Of a stretch of DNA of 49,841 bases, positions 1 to 7,187 are shown one piece after another. Source of the stretch: Bradyrhizobium sp. LHD-71 (GTDB taxonomy: Bacteria; Pseudomonadota; Alphaproteobacteria; Rhizobiales; Xanthobacteraceae). A program made the translations under genes and the position numbers. The notes below the pieces were generated by a model. That model saw nothing but the letters and a program-made list of their open reading frames with translations. It ran no database searches and had not been told where the DNA came from. The stretch is taken from contig NZ_JAVIFX010000042.1 in NCBI RefSeq assembly GCF_031157255.1, positions 1 to 49,841 on the forward strand. Direction: 5' to 3'. Numbering within the stretch: the first letter of the stretch is position 1; every line of letters starts with the position of its first letter.

Positions 1-30
1 TGCGAATTTCTGATCCATAAACGACACTAG
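1..30. repeat. Module A palindromic repeat, partial copy 1
   Basis: This is the last 30 bases of the 79-bp module A (compare 116-194), ending in CGACACTAG. The window starts inside the copy, so its left part is missing. It is followed by the 13-bp linker AATCATAAACTTG (31-43), found unchanged at 195-207 and 4991-5003. Confidence 0.9.
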
Positions 31-43
31 AATCATAAACTTG

Positions 44-119
44 CTAGTGTCCTGATCGAATCCGAAGTTCGCTCTGAGCTCGCTGCAAAGTACAGCGAAC
101 TTCGGATTCGGGACACTAG
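44..119. repeat. Module B palindromic repeat, copy 1
   Basis: A 76-bp inverted repeat bounded by CTAGTGTCC and GGACACTAG. The inner arms are CGAATCCGAAGTTCGC and its reverse complement, separated by about 22 bp. A four-base TGAT on the left side breaks perfect symmetry. Its final CTAG is shared with the first CTAG of the following module A. No coding sequence is credible here. Confidence 0.9.
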
Positions 120-194
120 TGTCGTGGATCAGAAATTCGCGCCATCGTTGCCGCGAGTCCATCGTGCGAGTTTCTGATCCATAAACGACACTAG
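116..194. repeat. Module A palindromic repeat, copy 2 (complete)
   Basis: A 79-bp inverted repeat from CTAGTGTCGT to ACGACACTAG. The arms GGATCAGAAATTCGC and its reverse complement (one mismatch here, GCGAGTTTC) surround a loop of about 25 bp holding CCATCGT twice. It shares outer CTAGTGTC/GACACTAG ends with module B, so A and B look like relatives with different interiors. Confidence 0.9.
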
Positions 195-207
195 AATCAT
201 AAACTTG

Positions 208-283
208 CTAATGTCCTGATCGAATCCGAAGTTCGCTCTGAGCTCGCTGCAAAGTACGGCGAACTTCGGATTCGGGACACTAG
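208..283. repeat. Module B palindromic repeat, copy 2
   Basis: Second 76-bp module B, 164 bp after the first (44 to 208), so linker, B and A together form a tandem unit. It starts CTAA instead of CTAG and differs at one base in the loop. It ends 38 bp before the start codon of the aldolase gene at 322, so it may lie in that gene's promoter or leader. Confidence 0.9.
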
Positions 284-321
284 CGACAAGCTCTGCAACA
301 TCGAACTGTCGGAGTGACTTC

Positions 322-1284
322 ATGGGCCTACGGATCAACCGCTGCGTCGAACTCTTGGCGCAGAACCAGGCGATCTATTATGACGGTCCGCACAGCGGAC
401 ATGTGCTGACCTATGAGCAAGGTCGCATCGATGCCGGTACCTGGGCCGATTACATGAATGTCGGCATGGAGCACGGCTGCTTTGATATGACCGGGCTTGC
501 GGATTACATCCGCGGCATGGTCGATGCTGGGCCGACACGGTCGGGTCACCGCGCGCCGACGGTGATCGTCGAGGCACCCGTGAATGGAATCGACGCAGCG
601 CATGTGCGCTACAACGCCTGGCAATTTCGGCAGATCCTCGGCCGCGGGGTCCACGGTATCCTGCTGTGCCAGGCGGAAAGCGCCGACGCAGTACGCGCGT
701 TCGTGGAATCCTGCCGCTATCCGCACAACACCATCGGTGTTGATCCCGCGATCCCGTCGCCGATGGCCCGGATGCAGGGAGCGACGCGCGCCAAGGAAGG
801 TGGCATGGATCCCGCCGATCGCAAGCTGCTCGGCGTCGGCACCCGGGGGCGTGGATCAGAAACCACTGCGGCGCCGATTTGGGGACTGTCGACAGAGGAC
901 TACATGGAGCGTTGCGATCCTTGGCCGCTCAATCCCAAAGGTGAGCTGTTGCTCGGCGTGAAGCTGGAAAGTCCCGAAGGCGTCGCCAACTGTGAATCGA
1001 TCCTGGCGGTGCCAGGACTCGCATTTGCCGAGATCGGTCCGGGCGACTTAAGTCTTTCGCTTGGCTACCGCACGATTCCGCGCGAGCCTTTTCCGCCGGA
1101 AATGCAGGCGGCGCGCGATCGCATCCTCGCGGCCTGCCGCGAGAATGGCGTAGCTTTCCTTCAAAGCTGCACGGTGGACAACGTGACCGTTCGGATCGAC
1201 GAAGGAGTGCGGGTGATTGCGGGACATAGCGAGGCATCCGCACGTAAGGGTCGCGCCCACCAGAAACGGACCTTGCCCGTCTAA
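322..1284 (+). CDS. HpcH/HpaI aldolase/citrate lyase family protein
   Basis: A 320-residue metal-dependent class II aldolase of the HpcH/HpaI family, which cleaves or forms 2-oxo-acid aldols, usually giving pyruvate plus an aldehyde. Visible family features are the GMEHG segment with the likely catalytic His51, the metal-binding Glu216 in KLESPEG and Asp242 in GPGDLS. Length fits the longer branch of the family rather than the roughly 260-residue HpaI. The ATG at 322 has a GGAG eight bases upstream. The gene stands alone: a palindromic repeat ends 38 bp upstream and the next gene is convergent, its stop 4 bp away. The substrate cannot be named; the family is confident. Confidence 0.88.
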   Translation: MGLRINRCVELLAQNQAIYYDGPHSGHVLTYEQGRIDAGTWADYMNVGMEHGCFDMTGLADYIRGMVDAGPTRSGHRAPTVIVEAPVNGIDAAHVRYNAWQFRQILGRGVHGILLCQAESADAVRAFVESCRYPHNTIGVDPAIPSPMARMQGATRAKEGGMDPADRKLLGVGTRGRGSETTAAPIWGLSTEDYMERCDPWPLNPKGELLLGVKLESPEGVANCESILAVPGLAFAEIGPGDLSLSLGYRTIPREPFPPEMQAARDRILAACRENGVAFLQSCTVDNVTVRIDEGVRVIAGHSEASARKGRAHQKRTLPV

Positions 1285-1288
1285 AACG

Positions 1289-1558
1289 TCATCCAAGCGA
1301 GCCACGACCGTGTCGCGCCCGGCGCCTTTTGCCGAGCCACACGACCAACCGCCGCCGCCATCGGCGAACGCGTGGAATATCGATCGACAGTATTGTCAGT
1401 GCAGGCGGCAGCAGGATAAATCCGGCAGGCGGCAGGACGCCACGAATGACAAGAGCGATGCCGAGCGCGATGCGGACGGCGCGGCGCTTGGGAATACGAA
1501 GGCGTCTCTTGCCGATGCGCAGGTAGGCCGGCGGCGCCTCACTCGTGCTCGGCGTCAT
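1289..1558 (-). CDS. Small conserved membrane protein (PGPGW-like)
   Basis: An 89-residue protein with a short soluble start, a basic stretch (IGKRRLRIPKRRAVRIAL), two adjoining hydrophobic segments separated by a Pro-Gly turn (about residues 26-55), and a very basic tail rich in Arg and Trp. This resembles small proteobacterial membrane proteins of the PGPGW type, whose function is unknown. I chose the ATG at 1558 because it overlaps the end of the upstream gene by 20 bp, suggesting translational coupling; a longer reading to 1663 would overlap that gene heavily. It is probably the last gene of the TonB receptor transcript. Confidence 0.65.
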   Translation of the reverse strand: MTPSTSEAPPAYLRIGKRRLRIPKRRAVRIALGIALVIRGVLPPAGFILLPPALTILSIDIPRVRRWRRRLVVWLGKRRRARHGRGSLG

Positions 1559-1961
1559 CGGGCACCGCCGCTCCGGCGAGAGCGAGACTTGCAAGACGCT
1601 CTGCCTCCTCGACCGTCGCCACGACCCGGAAACGCAGCCCGAAGGTTGCAGCGATTGCCGCACCCTGCACGCGTTTCAAGAGACGGATCGCCTTGTTTGG
1701 TTCGACGGCGAAGATTCCGCTGCACTTCGCAGCGAGCCGCGCCTTGTTGGCTTTCAGGAAGACCGTACGCAGCTTCCTATCCGCCTGATCTTCGTCTTCC
1801 ACCGAATTCGGGAAGATCATCACGAAGGATCGATTCTGACTGAGGAGCGCTTCCAGCTCCCTCGCCCACGTTAGTCCGTAGCCGTGCGGCAACCCACGGC
1901 CGTGCAATACCACAACCGGAAAACGCGACAGGTCGTGCAGTTTGAAATCCTCTCGTCTCAT
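1539..1961 (-). CDS. Conserved hypothetical protein downstream of the TonB receptor
   Basis: A 140-residue soluble protein with no signal peptide or membrane segment. It reads as alternating strands and helices (PVVVLHG, SFVMIFPNS, GIFAVEP, FRVVATVEEAERLA), reminiscent of small SpoIIAA/STAS-like folds, but I do not recognise a named family. It starts 24 bp after the TonB receptor stop on the same strand, so the two are almost surely co-transcribed, and it overlaps the small membrane protein that follows. From memory, similar proteins occur beside iron-uptake receptors in Bradyrhizobium, which would suggest a role linked to the imported ligand. That is inference; the function is unknown. Confidence 0.75.
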   Translation of the reverse strand: MRREDFKLHDLSRFPVVVLHGRGLPHGYGLTWARELEALLSQNRSFVMIFPNSVEDEDQADRKLRTVFLKANKARLAAKCSGIFAVEPNKAIRLLKRVQGAAIAATFGLRFRVVATVEEAERLASLALAGAAVPDDAEHE

Positions 1962-1985
1962 GACGCGCTCCTGTTACCCGGCCGT

Positions 1986-4172
1986 TCAGAACTGAGCCGT
2001 CGCGCCGGCGCCGATGAGGCGGCCCTGGTCGACACGCACGGATTGTGTCGTCGGGCCGAAGCTCTGTCCGAATGCCTCGTAGCGCTCATCGAACAGGTTG
2101 TTTGCAAAGACGTAGGCGCCAAAGTTCTGACCCTTCCAGCCCAGCTTGCCATTGACGATGCCATAGGATGGAAGGTCGAAGGTGTTGGCGACGTCCGCTG
2201 CGCGGGTGCCGACGAACTGATAATTTGCACGGAAGAAAAAGTTGCCGGCCAGCCCGACGGACTCGGCCGAGACCTGATACTGGAATCCGAGATTGGCCGT
2301 CAGCGCCGCGACGTTCGGGACACGCGCACCATTCTTCGCACCCGTCGCACTTCCGATTGGGACATTCACCAGCTCGGCCTCGGTCACGCCGACACCACCG
2401 AACACTTCGAATCCGGGTGCGACGCGGACGGCCGCTTCTACTTCACCGCCCCACGATTGATAGTCGAGCGTCGCCACCGTAAAGGCCGCTGCAGGAACAT
2501 TGAACACGAACAAATGTCCGTTCTTCACATCGTTGAAGAACAAGGCCCCGGTCAGCTTCAATCGATGGTCGAACAGTTCGGACTTGAAGCCGGCCTCATA
2601 GGTCCAGCTTGTTGAGGCGGCGAACGGGACTTCGGGCTTGCCAAGCGGATTGTTCACAGAATTGGCGGGAAAGCCGCCCGTCACATAGCCGCGAGCGACC
2701 GTCGCATAGGTCATGAAATCCGGGGTCCAATCCTGGCTCAGGCCAGCGCGCCCGGTGAGGAAATCGTCAGTCAGGCTGAGATCTTGTGCGTAACTCGGCA
2801 CCGTGCCTGGCGTGCCGACGCCGCGGTAGCGGTAGAAGGCATCCTTCTCCTCATGCGTCGCTCGCAGGCCAAACGTTCCCTTCAAGGCGCCGACGATCGG
2901 AAAGGTCGCTTCGCCGAACGCGGCGTAGCTGTTGGTCGCAAAATCATTAGCGCGATTGCCGGTGGCGGTCGCGAAAGCCGGAGTGACCGAACGCGCATTA
3001 CCGTCGAGCGCGACCTCCGTGCGAAAGAAGTTCAGACCTGCAGTCCAAGCGACCGAGCTGTCTTTCGATGCCGACAGGCGTAGTTCCTGCAGCCAGGTGT
3101 TCTCGTTGATGCCGATACTGGCGAGGTCTGCGCCGGGCACGCTAAAGACCGCAGGCGGCAGGCCGGTCAGCTTCGAAAACACAAGAGAGTCAGTCAAATC
3201 CGACAGCTGGAGCGACGTGGTGTGCTGGAAGTTTGAGACCGATTCAAAGACCATCGATCCGAAATCGTGCCGGATCTTCAGATTATAGTTTTCGCTCTCA
3301 CGATTCACTTCGTTGCGCGGATCGATGGCACTGACGGGAAAATCCACAGCGCCCCGCAGCAGCCAGCGCGGCGCCGTGTCGTCGTCCTTGGCGTACGACC
3401 CACGAAACGTGATAGTCGTGCGCTCGCTTGGCGCGAAAAGGAGACTGCCGCGGAAGGCGCCGACCTGCGTCGCCGCATCATTGCCACCGAGCAGGATGTT
3501 CGGAACGTCGCCGCCGAAGTTCGAATATCGCAGCGCTACGCGTCCGGCGAGGACGTTGGGAATTAACGGCGAATTCGCGATCAGCTCGCCAGTGCCATGC
3601 GTGCCCCACTCTCCGGAGAGAGAGAACGAGCGATCAAATGTCGGAAGGCGCGAGATGATATTGACCGCACCGCCTTGCGCATTGCGGCCGAACAGGGTGC
3701 CCTGCGGGCCGCGCAGCACCTCGACACGCTCGGTGTCCAGCAGGTTCGGCGCGATGCCGTAAACCGATTGCGGCGCTTCATCGACGTAGAACACCACAGA
3801 CGTGTCGTCCGGCGACACCGGCGACAGCGATCCGACGCCGCGAATGTTGCCGAGGTTGGATGACTGTCCACCGAGGTCGACGAAATTGAAATTCGGCACC
3901 GAACGGGCGAGGTCCGCATTGGAGCGGATCTTGGAGAGGTCCTCGAGCTGCGCGCCTTCGACGTTGGTCAGGCTGATCGGCACATCTTTCTCGGCTTCGG
4001 GCCGCTTGCGCGCCGTGACCGTGATCTCGTCGAGTTGAACCGCCTGTTGAGCGAAAGCAGGACCAGGCAAAACTCCCGACGAGATTGCCACCAGTGCCCC
4101 AGCCGTCGAAATGGCCCGACGCCGATACACGGTATCCGTCCCCTTCCGGCTTCCAGCACGCTCGCTCGTCAT
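1986..4172 (-). CDS. TonB-dependent outer-membrane receptor
   Basis: A 728-residue ligand-gated outer-membrane channel powered by TonB-ExbBD. The order is as expected: basic N-region and hydrophobic stretch with likely cleavage after AFA at residue 41, a TonB box region (LDEITVTARKR, about 48-58), a plug domain with RGVGS and VEVLRGPQGTLFGRNAQGG, then a long beta-barrel ending in the terminal phenylalanine needed for assembly. The plug resembles siderophore receptors of the FyuA/FecA type, but the ligand cannot be deduced. It faces the TetR gene at 4271 across a 98-bp region holding twin TGAC/GTCA operators (4188-4227), so ligand-responsive repression is likelier than Fur control. Two small genes follow in the same transcript. 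Confidence 0.93.
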   Translation of the reverse strand: MTSERAGSRKGTDTVYRRRAISTAGALVAISSGVLPGPAFAQQAVQLDEITVTARKRPEAEKDVPISLTNVEGAQLEDLSKIRSNADLARSVPNFNFVDLGGQSSNLGNIRGVGSLSPVSPDDTSVVFYVDEAPQSVYGIAPNLLDTERVEVLRGPQGTLFGRNAQGGAVNIISRLPTFDRSFSLSGEWGTHGTGELIANSPLIPNVLAGRVALRYSNFGGDVPNILLGGNDAATQVGAFRGSLLFAPSERTTITFRGSYAKDDDTAPRWLLRGAVDFPVSAIDPRNEVNRESENYNLKIRHDFGSMVFESVSNFQHTTSLQLSDLTDSLVFSKLTGLPPAVFSVPGADLASIGINENTWLQELRLSASKDSSVAWTAGLNFFRTEVALDGNARSVTPAFATATGNRANDFATNSYAAFGEATFPIVGALKGTFGLRATHEEKDAFYRYRGVGTPGTVPSYAQDLSLTDDFLTGRAGLSQDWTPDFMTYATVARGYVTGGFPANSVNNPLGKPEVPFAASTSWTYEAGFKSELFDHRLKLTGALFFNDVKNGHLFVFNVPAAAFTVATLDYQSWGGEVEAAVRVAPGFEVFGGVGVTEAELVNVPIGSATGAKNGARVPNVAALTANLGFQYQVSAESVGLAGNFFFRANYQFVGTRAADVANTFDLPSYGIVNGKLGWKGQNFGAYVFANNLFDERYEAFGQSFGPTTQSVRVDQGRLIGAGATAQF

Positions 4173-4187
4173 CGCTCACCAATTTAC

Positions 4188-4227
4188 TGACTGCTTGACC
4201 AGTCACCACTGACCGGTTGACCTGTCA
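4188..4227. promoter_or_regulatory. Twin operator between TonB receptor and TetR gene
   Basis: Two 18-bp copies, TGACTGCTTGACCAGTCA (4188-4205) and TGACCGGTTGACCTGTCA (4210-4227), match at 15 of 18 positions and repeat with a 22-bp period, two DNA turns. Each contains the TGAC-NN-GTCA palindrome typical of dimeric TetR-family operators. The location between divergent receptor and regulator genes fits a shared autoregulated operator. The binding assignment is inference. Confidence 0.75.
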
Positions 4228-4270
4228 AGATCAAATTCGTAAGCAATTTAGAATGCTTAGAAGGTGAGAG

Positions 4271-4915
4271 ATGAAATCGGGCGAGTCCGCAATCGCACTA
4301 CATCCCGGGCGGCAGGCCATCCTTCAGGCGGCCAGGAGCGAGTTCGCCAAAGCCGGGTTTCACGGCGCGAAGATGCGTGAGATCGCGCAGCGCGCCGGGG
4401 TTTCGCAAGGCCTGTTGCACCATCATTTCCAGGGCAAGGAAGGGCTCTGGAACGCAGTGGGCGAGCAAGCGTCTGCTGAATTTCTGGCTTATGTGTCCGG
4501 TGTTGTCGCGCAAGACACGCTCGATTCACAATCGATTCCGACCGCGATCCGGACCTATTTGCAGTATTGGCGTGATCATCCTGACGCCTTCAGGATCAAT
4601 TTGTGGCGCCTGCTTGATGGTCCTACAGACGAACGAAAATCGCGCTCGCGCAGTCTGAACGAACGGGTGGTTCCGCTCATCAAACAAGCGCAGCAATCGG
4701 GCTTTCTGCGCACCGATATGCCGACCGGCGTGGTGCTCTGCATTGCCGGCGCCTTGGTCCAGTTCTGGCTGCACAACCGGATTGAAATGCAGGATGCGAT
4801 CGAGATCGGTGGTGAGGAGATGCCCGATGACGAGACCTTCATTCACCACATCATGCAATTGATCCAGAGACCGACATCCGATGCATCAGTTGTGAAGGGT
4901 CCGAAGACGGACTAG
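4271..4915 (+). CDS. TetR/AcrR family transcriptional regulator
   Basis: A 214-residue regulator. Residues 14-62 form the TetR DNA-binding domain with the usual pattern (ILQAARSEFAKAGFHGAKM, IAQRAGVSQGLLHHHF, KEGLWNAV); the rest is a helical ligand-binding and dimerisation domain with no recognisable specificity. The ATG follows AAGGTGAGAG, a good ribosome site. It is transcribed away from the TonB receptor, and the tandem operator between them suggests it represses both. Its stop codon TAG (4913-4915) is formed by the first bases of a module A repeat, so the repeat lies exactly at the gene end; the natural C-terminus may once have been different. Confidence 0.92.
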   Translation: MKSGESAIALHPGRQAILQAARSEFAKAGFHGAKMREIAQRAGVSQGLLHHHFQGKEGLWNAVGEQASAEFLAYVSGVVAQDTLDSQSIPTAIRTYLQYWRDHPDAFRINLWRLLDGPTDERKSRSRSLNERVVPLIKQAQQSGFLRTDMPTGVVLCIAGALVQFWLHNRIEMQDAIEIGGEEMPDDETFIHHIMQLIQRPTSDASVVKGPKTD

Positions 4916-5011
4916 TGTCGTGGATCAGAAATTCGCGCCATCGTTGCCGCGAGTCCATCGTGCGAATTTCTGATGCATAAACGACACTAGAATCATAAAC
5001 TTGCTAGTGCC
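4912..5011. repeat. Module A copy 3, linker and truncated module B
   Basis: Complete module A at 4912-4990 (one change inside the right arm, TGATGCAT for TGATCCAT), the exact 13-bp linker at 4991-5003, then only the first eight or nine bases of module B (CTAGTGCCC). The sequence then passes directly into the stop codon of the leftward DUF1971 gene at 5012-5014. The left end supplies the TAG stop of the TetR gene. It sits between two convergent genes and may act as a bidirectional terminator or mRNA-stabilising hairpin. Confidence 0.88.
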
Positions 5012-5296
5012 CTACGGGCGGGCAGCGTTGTAGAACTCCACGTACATTCTCATCGCGCCGAGCGGCTCGACCTCATGTGGTTGATCAGGCCGGACAATGC
5101 CAGGTTTGCCAGGCGTGAGCTCAATTTCACATGGCGGTTCTGCCACGCGATACAGAAGACGGCCCTCGATGACATGGATGAGCGCCCAAACGCCGGGCTT
5201 CGTTCGGTGCGCACGACGAAGCCCGGCGGGCAAGGTATCCTGATCGAACACCGGGGTCCGCTTGTACGCCTTCAGACCCGATGGCAGGCTGCTCAT
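5012..5296 (-). CDS. DUF1971 protein (YeaR/TehB-like)
   Basis: A 94-residue protein of the DUF1971 family, a small cupin-like beta fold found in YeaR and next to tellurite-resistance TehB. Visible marks are the start LPSGLKAYKRTPVFDQ, the VWALIHVIEGRLLYRV strand pair and the PDQPHEVEP segment. Length is normal for the family. The start overlaps the globin stop by four bases (ATGA), so it is the third gene of the nsrR operon; E. coli YeaR is also nitrate/NO responsive, which fits. Biochemical role unknown. Its stop abuts a truncated module B repeat. Confidence 0.85.
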   Translation of the reverse strand: MSSLPSGLKAYKRTPVFDQDTLPAGLRRAHRTKPGVWALIHVIEGRLLYRVAEPPCEIELTPGKPGIVRPDQPHEVEPLGAMRMYVEFYNAARP

Positions 5297-5781
5297 CGCG
5301 CGACGCGCACTTCGTCATCGAGTTCGGGACGCCGGAGCCGCTCGCCCTTGCGGAGCACCCTGCCGTTTGCTCCAGCGACACCAAGCTCCAAACTCTCCGC
5401 GATCCTGCGCGCGCGTTCGATGAAGTGATCCGCGGCCTTGGACGAACAGAGATCGCGAGCGGTTGCCTCGAACAGCTCGAGCCATCGATCGAAATGGCGC
5501 GCATCGACCGGCAGCGGAAGATGTTTCGGCATTGGTTGGCCGTGATAGCGGCCGGTCATCAGGGCGACCGACGACCAGAAGGCGCACATGCGTTGAAGGT
5601 GCGGCTCCCAGTCAGCGATGCGGGCAGCGAAGACAGGGCCGATAAGTGCGTCCTGACGGACGCGGGCATAAAATCCGCGCACCAGGCGATCGATCATGGC
5701 CTCATCGATCCCGGTCTCGGCCTGAATCTCCGCAGTGAGTTCGGCGCGGCGCTGGCTCACCGATGTCACGGGGATCGTCAT
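5293..5781 (-). CDS. Group III truncated haemoglobin
   Basis: A 162-residue globin. The 2-over-2 truncated-globin pattern of group III is visible: MIDRLVRGFYARVR (helix B region), IGPVF, HLQRMCAFWSSVAL with Trp69, the linker GRYHGQPMPKHLPL and the proximal haem ligand His96 in RHFDRWLELF. These proteins bind oxygen and nitric oxide and often serve in NO detoxification or redox chemistry in the cytoplasm. It lies between nsrR and DUF1971 with four-base overlaps on both sides, so it belongs to an NO-responsive operon. A basic tail of about 20 residues after the globin fold has no clear role. Confidence 0.9.
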   Translation of the reverse strand: MTIPVTSVSQRRAELTAEIQAETGIDEAMIDRLVRGFYARVRQDALIGPVFAARIADWEPHLQRMCAFWSSVALMTGRYHGQPMPKHLPLPVDARHFDRWLELFEATARDLCSSKAADHFIERARRIAESLELGVAGANGRVLRKGERLRRPELDDEVRVAR

Positions 5782-6242
5782 GGCCTGGCCTCACTCGTTT
5801 GTACATCTGCCAGCAGACGCTTCATGCGCCGCATGGAGCCGGGATTCTTGACGAGGTCGGCCAGAGAGTAGCGATCGAGCACGCCGAGAAATGCCTGCAA
5901 CGCCTCCTCAAGCGGCCCGCGCAAGCCGCAGGCCGGCGCCACGATGCAGCTATTACGGACATGATCGAAGCATTCGACCAACGCGAAACTGTCCTCGGTC
6001 GCACGCACAATGGCACCGAGATTGATCGATCCGGCCGGCCGGCCAAGTCGCAGGCCACCGCCTCGACCGCGCAGACTGTCGATGAGGCCGGCCTGGGCAA
6101 GGGTTTGCACCACCTTCATCAGATGATTGCGGGAGATCCGGTATCGCCGCGCGACCTCTTCGATTGTGTGATTGTCATCCGGCTCCATTGCGAGCAGCAT
6201 AAGCAGGCGTAGCGCGTAATCGGTGTGGTGGGTCAGACGCAT
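5778..6242 (-). CDS. nsrR: NsrR, nitric-oxide-sensing Rrf2 family repressor
   Basis: A 154-residue Rrf2-type repressor. The N-terminal winged helix (MRLTHHTDYALRLLMLLAM, RYRISRNHLMKVVQTL, RGRGGGLRL) is followed by three cysteines, Cys91, Cys99 and Cys105, the set that holds the NO-sensitive Fe-S cluster in NsrR. Tail EALQAFLGVLDRYSLADL is also typical. I chose the ATG at 6242, where homologues begin; the longer reading to 6383 would run through the palindromic operator. It is first in the operon nsrR, globin, DUF1971 with ATGA-type overlaps. Nitrosylation of the cluster should lift repression at 6253-6291, in an autoregulated loop. Confidence 0.9.
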   Translation of the reverse strand: MRLTHHTDYALRLLMLLAMEPDDNHTIEEVARRYRISRNHLMKVVQTLAQAGLIDSLRGRGGGLRLGRPAGSINLGAIVRATEDSFALVECFDHVRNSCIVAPACGLRGPLEEALQAFLGVLDRYSLADLVKNPGSMRRMKRLLADVQTSEARP

Positions 6243-6252
6243 CTTGGCTTCC

Positions 6253-6291
6253 GCTCCATAAAGAGGTATTCGATATACCTCTTTATGGAGC
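6253..6291. promoter_or_regulatory. Palindromic NsrR operator
   Basis: A perfect inverted repeat: arms GCTCCATAAAGAGGTAT (6253-6269) and its complement (6275-6291) around TCGAT. The central 23 bp follow the known NsrR pattern (AAGATG-ATTT-AAAT-CATCTT) at most positions, with a similar arm length. It starts 10 bp upstream of nsrR and lies 37 bp before the divergent gene at 6329, so it can control both. The 17-bp arms extend beyond a standard NsrR site. Confidence 0.82.
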
Positions 6292-6328
6292 ACCGACAAA
6301 CTACGGAAGGATACGGAGCGTTGCGAAC

Positions 6329-6787
6329 GTGACGGATGTGGACGACAGGCGGAACTGGAACATGGTGGTCGCCGTCCTCGCACTGGTGTGGGCCGGTCTT
6401 GTGATCGGCGTGTCCGGGCTGGCGACTCCGGTAAAGTTCAACGCGCCGTCGCTGACCTTGCCGGTCGCGCTCGATGTCGGCCGCGTCACTTTCAATCTGC
6501 TCGCGCGGGTCGAATGGGGACTTGCGACAGCACTCGTTTTGAGCGGAATCGCTGCGCGAGTTTCCTATTGGCGATGGCTGCTGATCGCGCTCGTGGTGGC
6601 CATCGTTCTGGCCCAGTCGTTCTGGCTTCTGCCGGCACTCGATGCCCGCGTATCGGCCGTGATTGCTGGGACACCACTACCGCCGAGTTCGCTGCACGGC
6701 TGGTACGTTGCCGGCGAAGCCATGAAGATCGGCGCATTGACACTCATCGGCCTTGGCGCGCTGTGGCGTGTTCGCCGCGTTCGCTAA
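6329..6787 (+). CDS. Small four-helix membrane protein (DUF4149/TMEM205-like)
   Basis: A 152-residue integral membrane protein with four hydrophobic segments (about 12-33, 61-76, 82-102, 130-147). The pattern of a first helix, a short loop with a Pro-x-x-Phe (TPVKF) and ALDVGRVTF before the second helix resembles the DUF4149/TMEM205 group, function unknown. The GTG at 6329 follows a GGAG ten bases upstream; an in-frame ATG at 6362 is an alternative. Because the only upstream regulatory element is the NsrR palindrome, it is probably a fourth NO-responsive gene, transcribed divergently. That link is inference. Confidence 0.7.
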   Translation: MTDVDDRRNWNMVVAVLALVWAGLVIGVSGLATPVKFNAPSLTLPVALDVGRVTFNLLARVEWGLATALVLSGIAARVSYWRWLLIALVVAIVLAQSFWLLPALDARVSAVIAGTPLPPSSLHGWYVAGEAMKIGALTLIGLGALWRVRRVR

Positions 6788-6830
6788 ACGTCTAGCAACC
6801 CGCGCTTCAGAATTCCACGCGGTCGACCGC

Positions 6831-7187
6831 TCAGCTCCCGTCGTATTCCGCCCAGCACATCGGCGTCTCGTAGACCCGCACCGCGGCCAGTTGCGGCAAT
6901 GCGACCTTGGCGCGGCTCCAGATCCAGACAGCGATATTCTCTGCGGTCGGGTTCTCAAGTCCATCGATCTCGTTCAGGCAATGGTGATCGAGCCGGATGA
7001 GCAGTGGTCCGAACGCCTGTTCGACGTCGAAGAAATCCACGACGAAACCGCTCTTCGGGTCGACAGGACCCTCAAGCTGCAATTCAACACGATAGGAATG
7101 CCCGTGCATGCGATGGCAACGGTGAGTTTCGGGTACGTTCGGCAGGCGGTGCGCCGCCTCGAAGGTAAAGGCTTGAGTGATCCTCAT
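6831..7187 (-). CDS. queD: 6-carboxy-5,6,7,8-tetrahydropterin synthase QueD
   Basis: A 118-residue enzyme of the T-fold PTPS family that converts 7,8-dihydroneopterin triphosphate to 6-carboxytetrahydropterin, an early step of queuosine (7-deazaguanine) synthesis. Zinc ligands His13 (AAHRL), His28 and His30 (MHGHSY) are present, with catalytic Cys24 and the Asp67-His68 pair (RLDHHCLN) and Glu107 (YETP). The start at 7187 overlaps the queE stop by four bases (ATGA) and gives the usual family length; the longer ORF to 7229 would run into queE. queC is not in the window. Confidence 0.93.
   Translation of the reverse strand: MRITQAFTFEAAHRLPNVPETHRCHRMHGHSYRVELQLEGPVDPKSGFVVDFFDVEQAFGPLLIRLDHHCLNEIDGLENPTAENIAVWIWSRAKVALPQLAAVRVYETPMCWAEYDGS

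Noticed and set aside
1-283. Possible CRISPR array because of repeated units
   Set aside because: The units are two alternating 76-79-bp palindromes with an invariant linker, not short repeats with unique spacers, and no cas genes are near.
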